Shown piece by piece: positions 1 through 9,318 of a stretch of DNA of 64,000 nucleotides. The translations under genes and the position numbers were made by a program. The notes below the pieces were generated by a model. That model worked only from the letters and a program-made list of their open reading frames with translations. It was not told the DNA's origin and made no database searches. Source of the stretch: Acidobacteriota bacterium (GTDB lineage Bacteria; Acidobacteriota; Terriglobia; Bryobacterales; Bryobacteraceae); NCBI GenBank assembly GCA_017307505.1, contig JAFKEE010000054.1, forward strand, positions 1 to 64,000, written 5' to 3'. Each line of letters opens with the position of its first letter. The first letter of the stretch is position 1.

Positions 1-8
1 CGCTCACA

Positions 9-221
9 TCATGTCCAGGGCGGATGCCGAAATGTACGGTCTTTTCCTTTCCTGCCAGAATTCGATTGTGGAGAGCCAAAGACGAGATGCCACGCTGTGA
101 TGAGAAAGAAGGCTGCCGCTATCAGCCAGACGACTTCAGCTGGATGGTGGAGAAAAAGCGGCAAAACAACAGCTACGATCAGTGCAGCTAACCAGCGACC
201 GTTGTGCTTCGGGAGCCTCAT
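9..221 (-). CDS. Small two-helix membrane protein
   Basis: This encodes a 70-residue protein with two hydrophobic stretches (about residues 9-23, LAALIVAVVLPLFL, and 27-43, VVWLIAAAFFLITAWHL) and a basic C-terminus. It was not assigned to a family. The ATG at 221 overlaps the TGA of the upstream gene (218-220) as ATGA, which points to translational coupling and fixes this start over longer in-frame extensions. With the upstream anchored protein it forms a two-gene unit, probably both at the inner membrane. The function is unknown. Confidence 0.6.
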   Translation of the reverse strand: MRLPKHNGRWLAALIVAVVLPLFLHHPAEVVWLIAAAFFLITAWHLVFGSPQSNSGRKGKDRTFRHPPWT

Positions 222-1003
222 TGGCATTTCAACGCGCGCAAAGCCGCCTCGATTTCTTGCCGGGGAGCAATAAAGGACTCTGCGGCGCTCTGCTCTGCAA
301 GTTGGGCCGACTGGAGCAGCGCTGGACAAGCCTCGCGAAACCGCATCCGCGAGACGACATCGAGGGCGAATTTGGAGCAAGAATCCGTTCCGAGGCCGTA
401 AACCTGAACCAGTGTGCCGAGCGCCAGCTTCGGTTCACGCTTCAGCGTCCGGTAGAGCGCTTGATAGACATCCTGCTGGTCTTTCGTGAGATCAGCCTTC
501 ACCCCGTCGTTGAGCCCTGGAGGATAATTCGTCCTGTCCTCATAGTTCAGCTCACCTTGCCAGACCCGCTCAAGATAGTGCAAAATCGCCCAGAAGGACT
601 CCGGCGTGCAGGGAAGAACCTGGAGGGCTTGCGCGGCTGCCTGGCGCGTCGGTAAGGGCTGGTGTGGCTGTAGAACAATGGCCAAGGCGGTTGAGACAGC
701 CGGATCGCGTCGGGAAGCTAGCGCGCCGATGGCTTCACCCTGAACGTCTGGCCATGTGAAAGCGGTGCGGCCCAGTGCAATATTTAGGAGCATTCCCGTG
801 GTCCGATCACCTCCGTAGGTGGCCAACGCTCTAGTGGCGGTTTGAGCGTCCTTCGTTCCGTGGAATGCTGGAGCAATCCCCGCAGCCTCCGCGTACAGAT
901 TGTCGATCCGCTGCTCTCTGTATCGGTACAATCCGTACGCGACTGTGCTGACGATAACCGACGTCACAATCAGAGCACTCTTCAGCGTTGTCCTTTTCCA
1001 CAT
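218..1003 (-). CDS. Membrane-anchored HEAT-like helical repeat protein
   Basis: This is a 261-residue protein with an N-terminal signal anchor (LIVTSVIVSTVAYGLYRY, about residues 9-26) and a soluble alpha-helical remainder. The rest reads like degenerate HEAT/armadillo repeats, for example EAIGALASRRDPAVSTALAI and TRQAAAQALQVLP. The ATG at 1003 was chosen because it places the hydrophobic anchor at the N-terminus; longer in-frame starts add only a basic, non-conserved-looking tail. It is coupled by ATGA to the small membrane protein downstream. HEAT-like proteins usually act as protein-binding scaffolds, but no partner is indicated here, so the role is unknown. Confidence 0.6.
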   Translation of the reverse strand: MWKRTTLKSALIVTSVIVSTVAYGLYRYREQRIDNLYAEAAGIAPAFHGTKDAQTATRALATYGGDRTTGMLLNIALGRTAFTWPDVQGEAIGALASRRDPAVSTALAIVLQPHQPLPTRQAAAQALQVLPCTPESFWAILHYLERVWQGELNYEDRTNYPPGLNDGVKADLTKDQQDVYQALYRTLKREPKLALGTLVQVYGLGTDSCSKFALDVVSRMRFREACPALLQSAQLAEQSAAESFIAPRQEIEAALRALKCQ

Positions 1004-1069
1004 TAGTCCTAAGCAGGGCAACCGCTCACGAAATACCTGGGGAATCACCCGGCAACTCCTGTCCCAATT

Positions 1070-1279
1070 ATGCCGCCGATGCGGACTTCTCCGAGAATGC
1101 AATGCGATAGACGACCGGGGCAGTATCAAGACTGGATTGTATCCAGCTCAAGCGAATGGCGAGCCATCGGTGCTCTGCCCGAGGAGTTGCGCGTACTCGA
1201 GGTGAAGGAGCCTTGGACTGCGGAACAGATCGCGCATCGCATCATGACTGGGGTGAATATCTACGCGGTTTATTATTAG
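1070..1279 (+). CDS. Possible small protein or gene remnant
   Basis: This is a 69-codon frame. Its second half (EWRAIGALPEELRVLEVKEP then WTAEQIAHRIMTGVNIYAVYY) has the composition of a real protein, whereas the first 20 residues do not. No convincing ribosome binding site was seen. It may be a small gene or the 3' remnant of a longer one. It lies directly before a gene-poor stretch. Confidence 0.3.
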   Translation: MPPMRTSPRMQCDRRPGQYQDWIVSSSSEWRAIGALPEELRVLEVKEPWTAEQIAHRIMTGVNIYAVYY

Positions 1280-2220
1280 CGAGGAGATTGACAGGAACAT
1301 CCCCATTCCTGGATGCCATCATTCTTTCCCCCACACTATGAGCCCGAGGGGAGAACACGCTTAGGCTGAGAGCCTGACACCGCGCGCCAACCACACAGAT
1401 CTGCACGTCCAACCCGGATCATCGAAGCGGTCGCCCCGTTCTCATCTCTCAACTGCGTCCGCCATCTGCAGACAGGAGTCATACCAGATACCTCCGGCGC
1501 CCTGGAGCGAGAACAGTTCGACTCCTCCGAGATGGAGGCCAACTCTCTACACCACAGCGACGGCGCCACCCTGCGCGAACGGCTCATGGGCCAATGGAGG
1601 GTGGAACCTACAAGTCTCCCGAAACTACGCCTCATGGGACATATCCACGACCCCGACCGTGCTCCCGGTTGCGGATTTGGCCAGGAATGGTCATTTCAGG
1701 GATCCAGTTGCTCTTCCTCCCCGAGTTCGAACCTATCGCCGACACAACTCTCCAGTTCCCTCGATCGCCGTCCACCTGCCCCCTCTGCCTCATCCGATCC
1801 TGCAACATATCCTGCAAGAAGTGCACGGTAGCTCAGCTTCAACCCCACAGAAGCTCACTCGACGTGACTGGAGCACAGAGATAGTTCGCGCCCGGCCGGT
1901 CTCAGCGAACGTCCAGGTTGGCCGCCGGATCCAACCCGGCGTACCCAGCCGCAGTTCTCACAGAAAGGCCACCCCTCTCCGAAACCGGTCACGCGATTTC
2001 AAAATAAACCATATCCTTATCTAACCTTCTCATCCAAAACGACTTACAACTAACCCAGCCCACACAGCAGGTCCGGCGGTGAGGACCTCCTCCACTACAA
2101 TCCCCAGCAAGGAGAGCTATGGAACAACGATCAGGATTTGGAGAGGCTGGAAGGAACGGATCGCAGAAAGCCGGACCGTTCCCGCTCGTCGGCGACGAAG
2201 CCCGGGCACAAAACGACACG
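1280..2220. other. Gene-poor stretch upstream of tandem repeats
   Basis: Open frames here are short, overlap on both strands and have no protein-like composition. No hairpin terminator, tRNA or insertion sequence was recognised. The stretch leads into the 174-bp tandem array and is probably non-coding. Confidence 0.5.
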
Positions 2221-2960
2221 AGAGCTCTGTCCGCCGGTCGCGCCACAACTAGGACCTCGATCGCCCAATCCTCTCTCCCTGAGCGAACAAAGCCAACGCC
2301 CTTTGCGTCGCCTGCCGCAGCCCCGGCACCAACTGACGGCACTAACCCCGGACCAGTCCCCGAGCGCCAGCGAGGGGCTAACCCTTCCTCCGCGATCGTA
2401 CACACCGAACGGCACCCCGCCGCCGCGAACTCAACCGCCCAATCCAATCTCCCTGAGCGAACAAAGCCAACGTCAACTGCCTCGCCGGCCTCGGCCCCAG
2501 CACCAACTGACGGCACCAACCCCGGACCAGTCCCCGAGCGCCAGCGAGGGGCCAACCGTTCACCCGCGATCGGGCACACCGAACGGCACCACCCCGCCGC
2601 GAACTCAACCACCCAATCCCCTCTCCCGGAGCGAACAAAGCCAACGCCCTTTGCCTCGCCTGCCCCAGCCCCGGCACCAACCCACCGCACCAACCCCGGC
2701 CCAGCCCCAGAGCGCCAGCGAGGGGCTAACCGTTCCTCCGCGACCGGACACATCGAACGGCATCACCCCGCCGCGAACTCGACCGCCCAATCCACTCTCC
2801 CTGAGCGAACAAAGCCAACCTCAACTACCTCGCCCGCCGCAACCCCGGCACCAACCCACCGCGCCAACCCCGACCCAGTCCCCGAGCGCCAGCGACGGGC
2901 TGCCCCGGCCCAATTCCCTCTCCCGGAGCGATCAAACCCATCGCATCCGTCATCCGCCCA
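2221..2960. repeat. 174-bp tandem repeat array (about 4.5 copies)
   Basis: The anchor GAGCGAACAAAGCCAAC recurs at 2281, 2455, 2629 and 2803, exactly 174 bases apart. A further degenerate copy of the anchor is at 2936, only 133 bases on, so the last unit has lost about 41 bases. Copies 1 and 3 share a CGCCCTTTGC block where copies 2 and 4 have TCAACT, while copies 1-2 and 3-4 share other positions. Because 174 is divisible by 3, several frames on both strands stay open and give Pro/Ser/Thr-rich 58-residue repeats. The plus-strand frame starting at 2119 could be read as a 403-residue repeat protein, but nothing favours one frame over the others. Treated as a non-coding minisatellite. Confidence 0.85.
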
Positions 2961-3081
2961 CCCCGGGTCCCCCGTCCCAACACCCCAACATCCAACCCCT
3001 ACCCGCTGCTCAACTATGATTGAGATTGATCGATTCTGCAGCGCCTTGAGGGGCCTTCACCGTTCCACCCCTCCTTTGGGA

Positions 3082-3101
3082 TATATTGGCAATCCGAGGA
3101 G
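3082..3101 (+). promoter_or_regulatory. Candidate -10 box and SD ahead of sugar operon
   Basis: TATATT at 3082-3087 is followed by GAGGAG at 3096-3101, which lies 7 bases before an ATG at 3109. No good -35 was found 16-18 bases upstream. If real, this starts a transcript covering the small frame at 3109 and the isomerase operon. Confidence 0.35.
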
Positions 3102-3108
3102 ATGCTCC

Positions 3109-3330
3109 ATGTCGATGAGTGAGCTGGCCTTGCTCCAAACCTCCGGCCCCCATGGGATTTTCGAGAAGGCGCCCGCAAACACGCCTCACTCCGTTCAGCC
3201 CCACACTCACGCGCAGCAGCACCATCGCCCCTCCCAAACGCCAGGCCCGCAAGCCCGGCCTCTCACAGACTTCTGTCAAAAACAATCAGGGCCCGGAAAT
3301 CCGGAAGCCGCCCGGCTGATGTACACGTAG
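3109..3330 (+). CDS. Possible small leader protein before sugar operon
   Basis: This is a 73-codon frame (MSMSELALLQTSGPHG...) rich in His and Pro. It has a well-placed GAGGAG Shine-Dalgarno sequence 7 bases upstream and a TATATT -10-like box just before. It ends 9 bases before the ATG of the isomerase/epimerase gene and could be its first gene or a leader. It is in the same frame as the open frame through the repeat array, so its lack of stops is partly inherited and not proof of coding. No family was recognised. Confidence 0.35.
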   Translation: MSMSELALLQTSGPHGIFEKAPANTPHSVQPHTHAQQHHRPSQTPGPQARPLTDFCQKQSGPGNPEAARLMYT

Positions 3331-3339
3331 GAGATAACA

Positions 3340-4290
3340 ATGGCTAAAAGCATTTCGATTGGATCATGGGCCTACACCATCGGCCCGTACGCGAGCCACC
3401 CCGTGCCGTTCGGCGAGGTCTGCGACCAGCTGAAAGCCCTCGGTTTCGATGGAGTGGAACTGGGAGCCTTCCCTCCGCACCCGAACCCAGGCAACCCCAA
3501 TGGTCCTGACTCGGAATGGCCCGGAGCCATGCCCGAGAAGTCCCAGCGCGCCGATCTCAAGGCCGAACTCGCGGCCAAGGGCCTCGCCCTCAGTGGCATC
3601 GCCGCCAACCTCTGGGGCGAGAAGCTCATCAATACCGACGACCAGACCAAGTACATCTCGGAGTTTAAGCGCAACGCCGAATTCGCCCACGACCTCGGCA
3701 TCGGTGGTGTCCGCGTCGATGCCGTCCAGCCGCCCACCATCCTCCGCGATGTCGACTACGACACCGCCCTCAAGCGCGTCGTCAGCACCTGGAAGACCTG
3801 CGCCGAAATCGCCGCCGACTATGGCCTCTACGTCACCTGGGAATTCGAGCCCGGCTTCGCCTTCAATAAGCCCAGCGACATCGCCCGCGTCCACGACGGC
3901 GTCAACAAGAGCAACTTCGGTCTCATGTACGACACCTGCCACGGCCAGATGGTCGGCGTGAATGGCACCCGCCAGGAAGGCGCGAAAGAGGTCTTCCCGA
4001 ACCAGGTCGAGTTCCTCCGCTTCCTCACGGGCCGCATCAATCACATTCACCTCATCGACAGCGACAACACCTGCCACAAGGACGCCGAAGGCAACGACGA
4101 AACCTCCGCGCATCCGCCGTTCGGCCAGGGCGCCATCGACTTCGACGAGGTCCTCCCCGCCCTCGTCCGGGCGTCTGCCGCTCCTCACGACTGGTGGACC
4201 ATCGACCTCTGCTTCTGGCCCGACGCCTGGAAGGCCACCGAGTCCTGCAAGAAGGCCGTCGACAAACTAAACGCGAGGTACGGAGGATGA
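3340..4290 (+). CDS. Sugar phosphate isomerase/epimerase, TIM barrel
   Basis: This 316-residue protein belongs to the xylose isomerase-like TIM-barrel (AP endonuclease 2) superfamily. Visible motifs are GFDGVELG (about residues 35-42), the metal-ligand strand WEFEPG (about 167-172), YDTCH (about 196-200), HIHLIDSD (about 229-236) and [10 protein letters not shown] (about 260-269). Such proteins isomerise or epimerise sugars, or act as lyases/hydratases on keto-sugars, using a divalent metal. No signal peptide is seen, so it is cytoplasmic. An AGGAG lies 6 bases before the ATG. It overlaps the next gene by ATGA, and the Gfo/Idh/MocA neighbours suggest a shared sugar pathway. The exact substrate cannot be read from sequence. 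Confidence 0.88.
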   Translation: MAKSISIGSWAYTIGPYASHPVPFGEVCDQLKALGFDGVELGAFPPHPNPGNPNGPDSEWPGAMPEKSQRADLKAELAAKGLALSGIAANLWGEKLINTDDQTKYISEFKRNAEFAHDLGIGGVRVDAVQPPTILRDVDYDTALKRVVSTWKTCAEIAADYGLYVTWEFEPGFAFNKPSDIARVHDGVNKSNFGLMYDTCHGQMVGVNGTRQEGAKEVFPNQVEFLRFLTGRINHIHLIDSDNTCHKDAEGNDETSAHPPFGQGAIDFDEVLPALVRASAAPHDWWTIDLCFWPDAWKATESCKKAVDKLNARYGG

Positions 4291-5453
4291 GCGGGATGAA
4301 GGAACTCCGCATCGGCATGATGGGCTACGGCTTCATGGGCCGTACCCACTCCAACGCCTACAAACGGCTCACGGACTTCTTCCCCGTGCACCACAAGCCG
4401 GTCCTCAAGGCAGTCTGTGCCCGCAACGCGGAAAAGGCCAAGGCCTTCGCCGACAACTGGGGCTATGAGCGCGTAGAGACCGACTGGCGCAAAGTCGTCG
4501 AGGCCCCCGACATCGACCTCATCGACATCGGCACCCCCAACGACACGCACTACGAGATGGCCCTCGCCGCCGCCAAAAACGGCAAGATGGTCTGCTGCGA
4601 GAAACCGCTCGCCCTCAGTGTCGCCCAGGCCGAAGAGATGACCAAAGCCGTCGAAGCGGCCGGCGTCCCGAACATGGTGTGGTTCAACTACCGCCGCGTG
4701 CCCGCCATCGCCCTCGCCAAACAGGTCGTCGACGAAGGCCGCATCGGCCGCGCCTTCCACTACCGCGCCACTTACCTGCAGGATTGGACCATTGCCACCG
4801 ACGTGCCCCAGGGCGGCGCCGGCCTCTGGCGCCTCGACTCCGATGTCGCCGGCAGCGGCGTCACCGGCGACCTGCTCGCCCACTCCATCGACACCGCCAT
4901 GTGGCTCAACGGCCCCATCACCCGTGTCGTCGCCAAGACCGAAACCTTCGTCAAGGAACGCGTCCACGCCGTCACCGGCAAGGTCCAGCCCGTCGGCATC
5001 GACGACGCCTGCATGTTCCTCGCCGAGTTCGCCAACGGCTCCATGGGCACCTTCGAGTCCACCCGCTACGCCCGAGGCCGTAAGAACTTCAATACCTTCG
5101 AACTCAACGGAGCCGACGGCAGCATCTACTTCGACCTCGAGGAACCGGAATACTTGCAATACTTCGAGTACCTGCAGAAGCAGTCCGGCAAGAAGCTCGA
5201 GAGCCATCTCACCGGATGGCGCAAGATCCACGTCACCAACTCCGAGCACCCTTACATGAACCGCTACTGGGTGCCCGGCACGTGCATCGGCTACGAACAC
5301 ACCTTCCTCAACGCCCTGGCGGATTTCGTCATGGGCATCGAATCAGGAAAACCAACCGAGCCCACGTTCCGCACTGCGCTCCAGACCCAGAAGGTCTGCG
5401 ACGCCGTGCTCGACAGCGCCCGGTCAGGCAGTTGGAAAGAAACAGGAGTATAG
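4287..5453 (+). CDS. Gfo/Idh/MocA family oxidoreductase (cytoplasmic)
   Basis: This is a 388-residue NAD(P)-dependent sugar dehydrogenase-type protein. It has a Rossmann motif [14 protein letters not shown] near the N-terminus, the family signature CEKPLAL (about residues 109-115) and a C-terminal alpha/beta dimerisation domain. There is no export signal, unlike the next gene. The ATG at 4287 forms an ATGA overlap with the isomerase gene and has GAGG 8 bases upstream. A second ATG at 4296, 9 bases after GGAGG, would give 385 residues and is nearly as good. It likely oxidises or reduces a sugar or cyclitol made by the partner isomerase; the substrate is unknown. Confidence 0.87.
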   Translation: MSGMKELRIGMMGYGFMGRTHSNAYKRLTDFFPVHHKPVLKAVCARNAEKAKAFADNWGYERVETDWRKVVEAPDIDLIDIGTPNDTHYEMALAAAKNGKMVCCEKPLALSVAQAEEMTKAVEAAGVPNMVWFNYRRVPAIALAKQVVDEGRIGRAFHYRATYLQDWTIATDVPQGGAGLWRLDSDVAGSGVTGDLLAHSIDTAMWLNGPITRVVAKTETFVKERVHAVTGKVQPVGIDDACMFLAEFANGSMGTFESTRYARGRKNFNTFELNGADGSIYFDLEEPEYLQYFEYLQKQSGKKLESHLTGWRKIHVTNSEHPYMNRYWVPGTCIGYEHTFLNALADFVMGIESGKPTEPTFRTALQTQKVCDAVLDSARSGSWKETGV

Positions 5454-5455
5454 AG

Positions 5456-6643
5456 ATGAAAGACGTAACCAGACGCGGTGCCGTGGCCGGAGCAGCCGGC
5501 GGCCTGATGCTGGTGAAGCCCGAGACCGCTTTCGGCTACCAGGCCAATTCGAAAGTGGTCTTCGGGATTATTGGGACGGGCGGCCGCGGCACCTATGTCG
5601 GCACCCACATGACCAATGACGCGAATGCGCAGTTGGGGGCCATCTGCGACATTTACCCGGATCGCATCGACCGGGGCAAAACGCAGATCCCAGGCGCCGA
5701 CAAGGTGCCCGCCTATAAGGACCTCAACGAACTGCTGGCGCGCAAGGACATCGACGCCGTGCTCATCGCCACGCCGGTCTTCCTGCACCCGGTCCACTTT
5801 GAGGCCGCCGTCAAAGCCGGCAAGCACATCTACTGCGAGAAGCCCGCCGGCGCCAGCGTCGCCGGTGTCAAACGCCTGCTGGCCGCCGCGAAGAAGGCCG
5901 ATCCGTCGAAGACGATCCAGTTCGGCTTCCAGCAGCGCCACAGCCCCGAGTACCTGAAGGCCTGGGACATCTACAAAGCCGGCAAGATCGGCGACATGAA
6001 GATGATGATGAGCTACTGGGTGCTCGGCGGCACGCCACCTACCCAGGGCCCGACGACGCCCCTGCCTCCGGAAGAGGAGAAGATCCGGCGCTGGGGCAGC
6101 TGGCGCGAAACCTCCGGCGGACCCATCGTCGAACAGGACTGCCACGGCGTCGACGTCCTCAACTGGTGGGCCGAAGCCCATCCCACCCGCGCCATCGGCA
6201 CCGGCGGCCTGCGCTATCCCATCCCCTACGGTGACTGGACGTCAGACCACCACAACATCACCTACTACTACCCCAAGGGCATCGAAGGCTGGCTCATCTC
6301 CATCAAGCACACCGCCGGTTACCGCGATGTGAAAGAGCAGATGTACGGCTCCCAGGGCATGCTGGAACTGGCCCGCACTTACTACAAGTGGCACGGCCCC
6401 ATCCCCACCTCTCCCTTGAAGAATGCCGACGACTTGCGCGACCGCAGCCTCATCGACCGCGGCGACTCCAAGCGCGAAATCACCATCGACGCCATCGAGT
6501 ACTTCTACAAGAGCATCGTCGACAGGAAGCCGCACAACCTCGCCCAGGACGCGGCCGACAGCACTCTCACTTCCCTGCTCGGACGCATGGCCTTCGAGAA
6601 GAAACGCGAAGTCACCTGGGAGGAACTGCTCAAGTCAGAGTAA
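5456..6643 (+). CDS. Tat-exported Gfo/Idh/MocA oxidoreductase
   Basis: This is a 395-residue Gfo/Idh/MocA protein with a twin-arginine signal (TRRGAVAGAAGG, residues 5-16), so it probably folds with its nicotinamide cofactor in the cytoplasm and is then exported. The Rossmann motif is IIGTGGRGTYVG and the signature is CEKPAGASVAG. It starts 2 bases after the preceding stop, behind AGGAG at 5444-5448, and closes the isomerase operon. Members of this Tat-bearing branch are abundant in Acidobacteria and Planctomycetes. A periplasmic role in oxidising glycosides to 3-keto sugars is plausible but inferred. Confidence 0.85.
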   Translation: MKDVTRRGAVAGAAGGLMLVKPETAFGYQANSKVVFGIIGTGGRGTYVGTHMTNDANAQLGAICDIYPDRIDRGKTQIPGADKVPAYKDLNELLARKDIDAVLIATPVFLHPVHFEAAVKAGKHIYCEKPAGASVAGVKRLLAAAKKADPSKTIQFGFQQRHSPEYLKAWDIYKAGKIGDMKMMMSYWVLGGTPPTQGPTTPLPPEEEKIRRWGSWRETSGGPIVEQDCHGVDVLNWWAEAHPTRAIGTGGLRYPIPYGDWTSDHHNITYYYPKGIEGWLISIKHTAGYRDVKEQMYGSQGMLELARTYYKWHGPIPTSPLKNADDLRDRSLIDRGDSKREITIDAIEYFYKSIVDRKPHNLAQDAADSTLTSLLGRMAFEKKREVTWEELLKSE

Positions 6644-6960
6644 TTTCCCTGACACGACAGTACTAGCAGTAATGGCGGCGGAGAGCCCGCAGGAGCCCAG
6701 CCGCCGCCGGTCCATCGATCCGCCAGGCCTATCTGGAGGACTACGGAAAAGAACTCTTGCAAACCTTACAAACTTCCTGTAATGTCCCGCAATGTAGTGG
6801 TCGCGGCTGGGCCAGACGGAGGAGTAGGGAAGGAGATCCAGGCTCCAGCCGACAAAGACCGCGTGAGTCTCCGTTGACGTTCGCGGTCAGCGCTGTTTGA
6901 GCCGGCTTGCTTTCGCAGGGGTCGGTTCAGCCGCCATCACTGCATCGGGGTGTGCCGGCC
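6644..6960. other. Intergenic region between convergent genes
   Basis: No coding frame of protein-like composition was seen. A weak inverted repeat, GACCGCG at 6857-6863 with CGCGGTC at 6882-6888 (18-base loop), could be part of a termination region for the GH2 gene that ends at 6961. It has no clear T tract. Confidence 0.4.
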
Positions 6961-9258
6961 TCACACGCGCTCGGGTGTGGCCGGGCTGACATTCACCACG
7001 GTGGTCCGAGTACCCAGATAAGGGTGCTTCGCTGTCAGCCGTACGACCCCGCCTGCCTCCTGAGCCCGGATCCACACGGCCCCCGTACCACCCGTGATGG
7101 CGAACGGATTCTCGCCGACCAGTTCGCCCGGCCCGGTGATAGAGAGGGCTACCGCACCCGTGGCAAAGGGCCGGATGTTGCCATACTCGTCGGTGATCAG
7201 GAGAACCACCCGTGTGGCATCGCGGCCGTCGCCCACGATGGTCTTGTCGTCGGGCAGCAGCTTGAGGTCGACGTCCTTGCCTGAACCCGAGAGCGTCAGG
7301 GTCTTGGCCAGCTTGCCCTTCACATAGCCCTCGATCTTCAGGTCGCCCCAGGGGTCCAGAGGCAGGTCGCTCATGTTCATCATGAATGGCGGGTACTTCA
7401 GGTGCGCGAAGGTCTTGCGGTCCGGGTCCAGTTCCATCTTGAGCGTCCCGGCAAAGTAGACCTTCAGGTGATCACAGTTCGACAGGATGGGCACCGTGCC
7501 CACCCCGCCCGCCTCTGACTTGTCGCCCGACGACCAGAAGAAGCCGGCCTCCAGGACGACCTCCTCCTCCGGATCGACCTGCGACTTGTAGAAGTACGCC
7601 GCAGGCTTGGGGACACGGAAGATGTCGCTGACGCCGTGATAGCAGATGTGGTCGCCCGACCCGAAGTTGGAGTGGGTGTTGTAGTCGAAGGCGCACCAGG
7701 AGATGCCGCCCGCATAGCGGTCGTCCGACGAGAGCTGGTTGTGGACACGGGCATGCCGGATGACATGCTCGGCGACGCGGGTGACGTTGTCGAACCGCTT
7801 GGTCGAGAACATGTGCCCGCTGAACTCGGTGTTCAGGTACAGCGGATGGTTCGGCGGCCGCAGCGGGAAGGGGAAGTCGTTCATGGTGAAGACATCTTCC
7901 AGCCGCTCGGAGTCGTAAATGTAGCGGATGCCGCCGGTCTGGCGCAGGTCGTCCAGCTGGTGAGCCAGCGCGTTGGTACGGGTGTAGAACTCATGGTTGT
8001 CCTGGGACTCGTTGATGCGCACGCCCCAAAGGACGATGGACGGGTGGTTCCAGTCGCGCCGGATCATCTCGCCCACGTTCCGCACGGCGACGTCCTGCCA
8101 GGCCTTGTCGCCGATGTGCTGCCAGCCGGGGATCTCTTCGAGCACCAGCAGGCCCAGCTCGTCGCAGGCATCGAGGAACTCGACCGATTGCGGGTAGTGC
8201 GACGTCCGCACGATGTTGCAGTGCAGCTCGCGCTTGATAATCCAGGCGTCGCGCCGCTGCACGCGGGCCGGCATCGCCCCGCCGACATACGGGAACGTCT
8301 GGTGGCGGTTGACGCCGCGCAGCTTGACGGGGGAGCCGTTCAGCCGGAAGCCCGCCGGCGTGAACTTGGCCTCCCGAAAGGCGGTGCGGATGCTGTACTC
8401 GTCCTTCGCGCCGTCGCTGGTCTCCAGCCGGACGGCCACCGTGTACAGCTTCGGGGTCTTCAGGTCCCAAAGTGTGATGGCGCCCAACGACTCGAGACGG
8501 ATGTCATGATGGTCCGCCGCCGCGGAAACATTGGACGTGGCGCTCTTCAGCACGGTGGAGCCGTCGCGCAGTTCGACGGTCAGCTTCGCCGGGCCGGCAA
8601 TCGGGCCGTTCAGATAGCAGCGAACCCGCAAGGCCCTGTTGCTGTCCAGCGGGCTCACCGGACTCGCGAAGACGTTCTCGATGAAGGTCTGCGGTACCAC
8701 GCGAAGCTGGACATCGCGGTAGATACCGCCGAACGTGAGGTAGTCGATATTGCCGCCAAAGGGTGGGATATCGGGCCGCTCCGTGGAGTCCACCTTGACG
8801 GCCAGGACGTTCTCGGCGCCTAGTTTCAGGTGCGGAGTGAGTTCGACCGAGAACGGCGTGTAGCCGCCCTTGTACTCCGGAAACGAGTGGCCGTTGATGG
8901 TGACGGTGGAGGCGGTCATGACCCCCGCGAAGTCGGCAAAGACGCGACGGCCCTTCCACTGAGGCAGTGCCTGGAAGCGGCGGCGGTAGGCCGACACAAA
9001 CTGGAAGTCCTTCTCCTCGAAGCTATGCCAGGGCAACACGACATTGGAGTGCGGCAGCGTGACCTTGGCCCACTGGGAGTCGTCGAACTCCGGCGCGGCG
9101 AAGCCCTGCGGCGCCTTGCCGCCAAAGCGCCAGTTGCGGTTCAGTTCATAGACGCGCTGCACGCCGGTAGGCGGCGGTTGGACCTGGGCGCTGAGGGCGG
9201 TGGCGGCGGTGCCCAGGATGAACGATCGGCGGTCGACGGGGGCGTTGAGGTGCTTCAT
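6961..9258 (-). CDS. Exported glycoside hydrolase family 2 enzyme
   Basis: This 765-residue protein has a Tat-like signal (DRRSFILGTAATAL, residues 9-22). The GH2 order follows: a jelly-roll sugar-binding domain (about 40-190; GGYTPFSVELT), an immunoglobulin-like domain, then a TIM barrel starting near GVNRHQTFP. The predicted acid/base is E417 in LWGVRINES and the nucleophile is E478 in LNTEFSGH, both at the usual GH2 positions. A C-terminal beta domain resembles the extra Ig-like domains of beta-galactosidases. The family includes beta-galactosidases, beta-glucuronidases and beta-mannosidases, and the specificity is not decidable here. It is transcribed convergently with the isomerase operon and divergently from the DUF1080 gene. 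Confidence 0.9.
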   Translation of the reverse strand: MKHLNAPVDRRSFILGTAATALSAQVQPPPTGVQRVYELNRNWRFGGKAPQGFAAPEFDDSQWAKVTLPHSNVVLPWHSFEEKDFQFVSAYRRRFQALPQWKGRRVFADFAGVMTASTVTINGHSFPEYKGGYTPFSVELTPHLKLGAENVLAVKVDSTERPDIPPFGGNIDYLTFGGIYRDVQLRVVPQTFIENVFASPVSPLDSNRALRVRCYLNGPIAGPAKLTVELRDGSTVLKSATSNVSAAADHHDIRLESLGAITLWDLKTPKLYTVAVRLETSDGAKDEYSIRTAFREAKFTPAGFRLNGSPVKLRGVNRHQTFPYVGGAMPARVQRRDAWIIKRELHCNIVRTSHYPQSVEFLDACDELGLLVLEEIPGWQHIGDKAWQDVAVRNVGEMIRRDWNHPSIVLWGVRINESQDNHEFYTRTNALAHQLDDLRQTGGIRYIYDSERLEDVFTMNDFPFPLRPPNHPLYLNTEFSGHMFSTKRFDNVTRVAEHVIRHARVHNQLSSDDRYAGGISWCAFDYNTHSNFGSGDHICYHGVSDIFRVPKPAAYFYKSQVDPEEEVVLEAGFFWSSGDKSEAGGVGTVPILSNCDHLKVYFAGTLKMELDPDRKTFAHLKYPPFMMNMSDLPLDPWGDLKIEGYVKGKLAKTLTLSGSGKDVDLKLLPDDKTIVGDGRDATRVVLLITDEYGNIRPFATGAVALSITGPGELVGENPFAITGGTGAVWIRAQEAGGVVRLTAKHPYLGTRTTVVNVSPATPERV

Positions 9259-9302
9259 GGGAGTCTCTCTGGGAGATCAACCTATCACAGCCGGGTGCGT
9301 GA

Positions 9303-9308
9303 TATAGT
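9303..9308 (+). promoter_or_regulatory. -10-like box close to start codon
   Basis: TATAGT lies 10 bases before the ATG at 9319 and no Shine-Dalgarno sequence lies between them. This suggests a leaderless or near-leaderless transcript for the DUF1080 gene. Confidence 0.35.
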
Positions 9309-9318
9309 CCAGGGCGAC

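Noticed and set aside
2221-2960. CRISPR array
   Set aside because: Units are 174 bases with graded divergence and no alternation of identical short repeats with unique spacers.
1989-3019. Open frames on both strands through the tandem array as Pro-rich or Gly/Trp-rich proteins
   Set aside because: The 174-base period keeps all these frames open; no start signal or biased substitution pattern singles one out.
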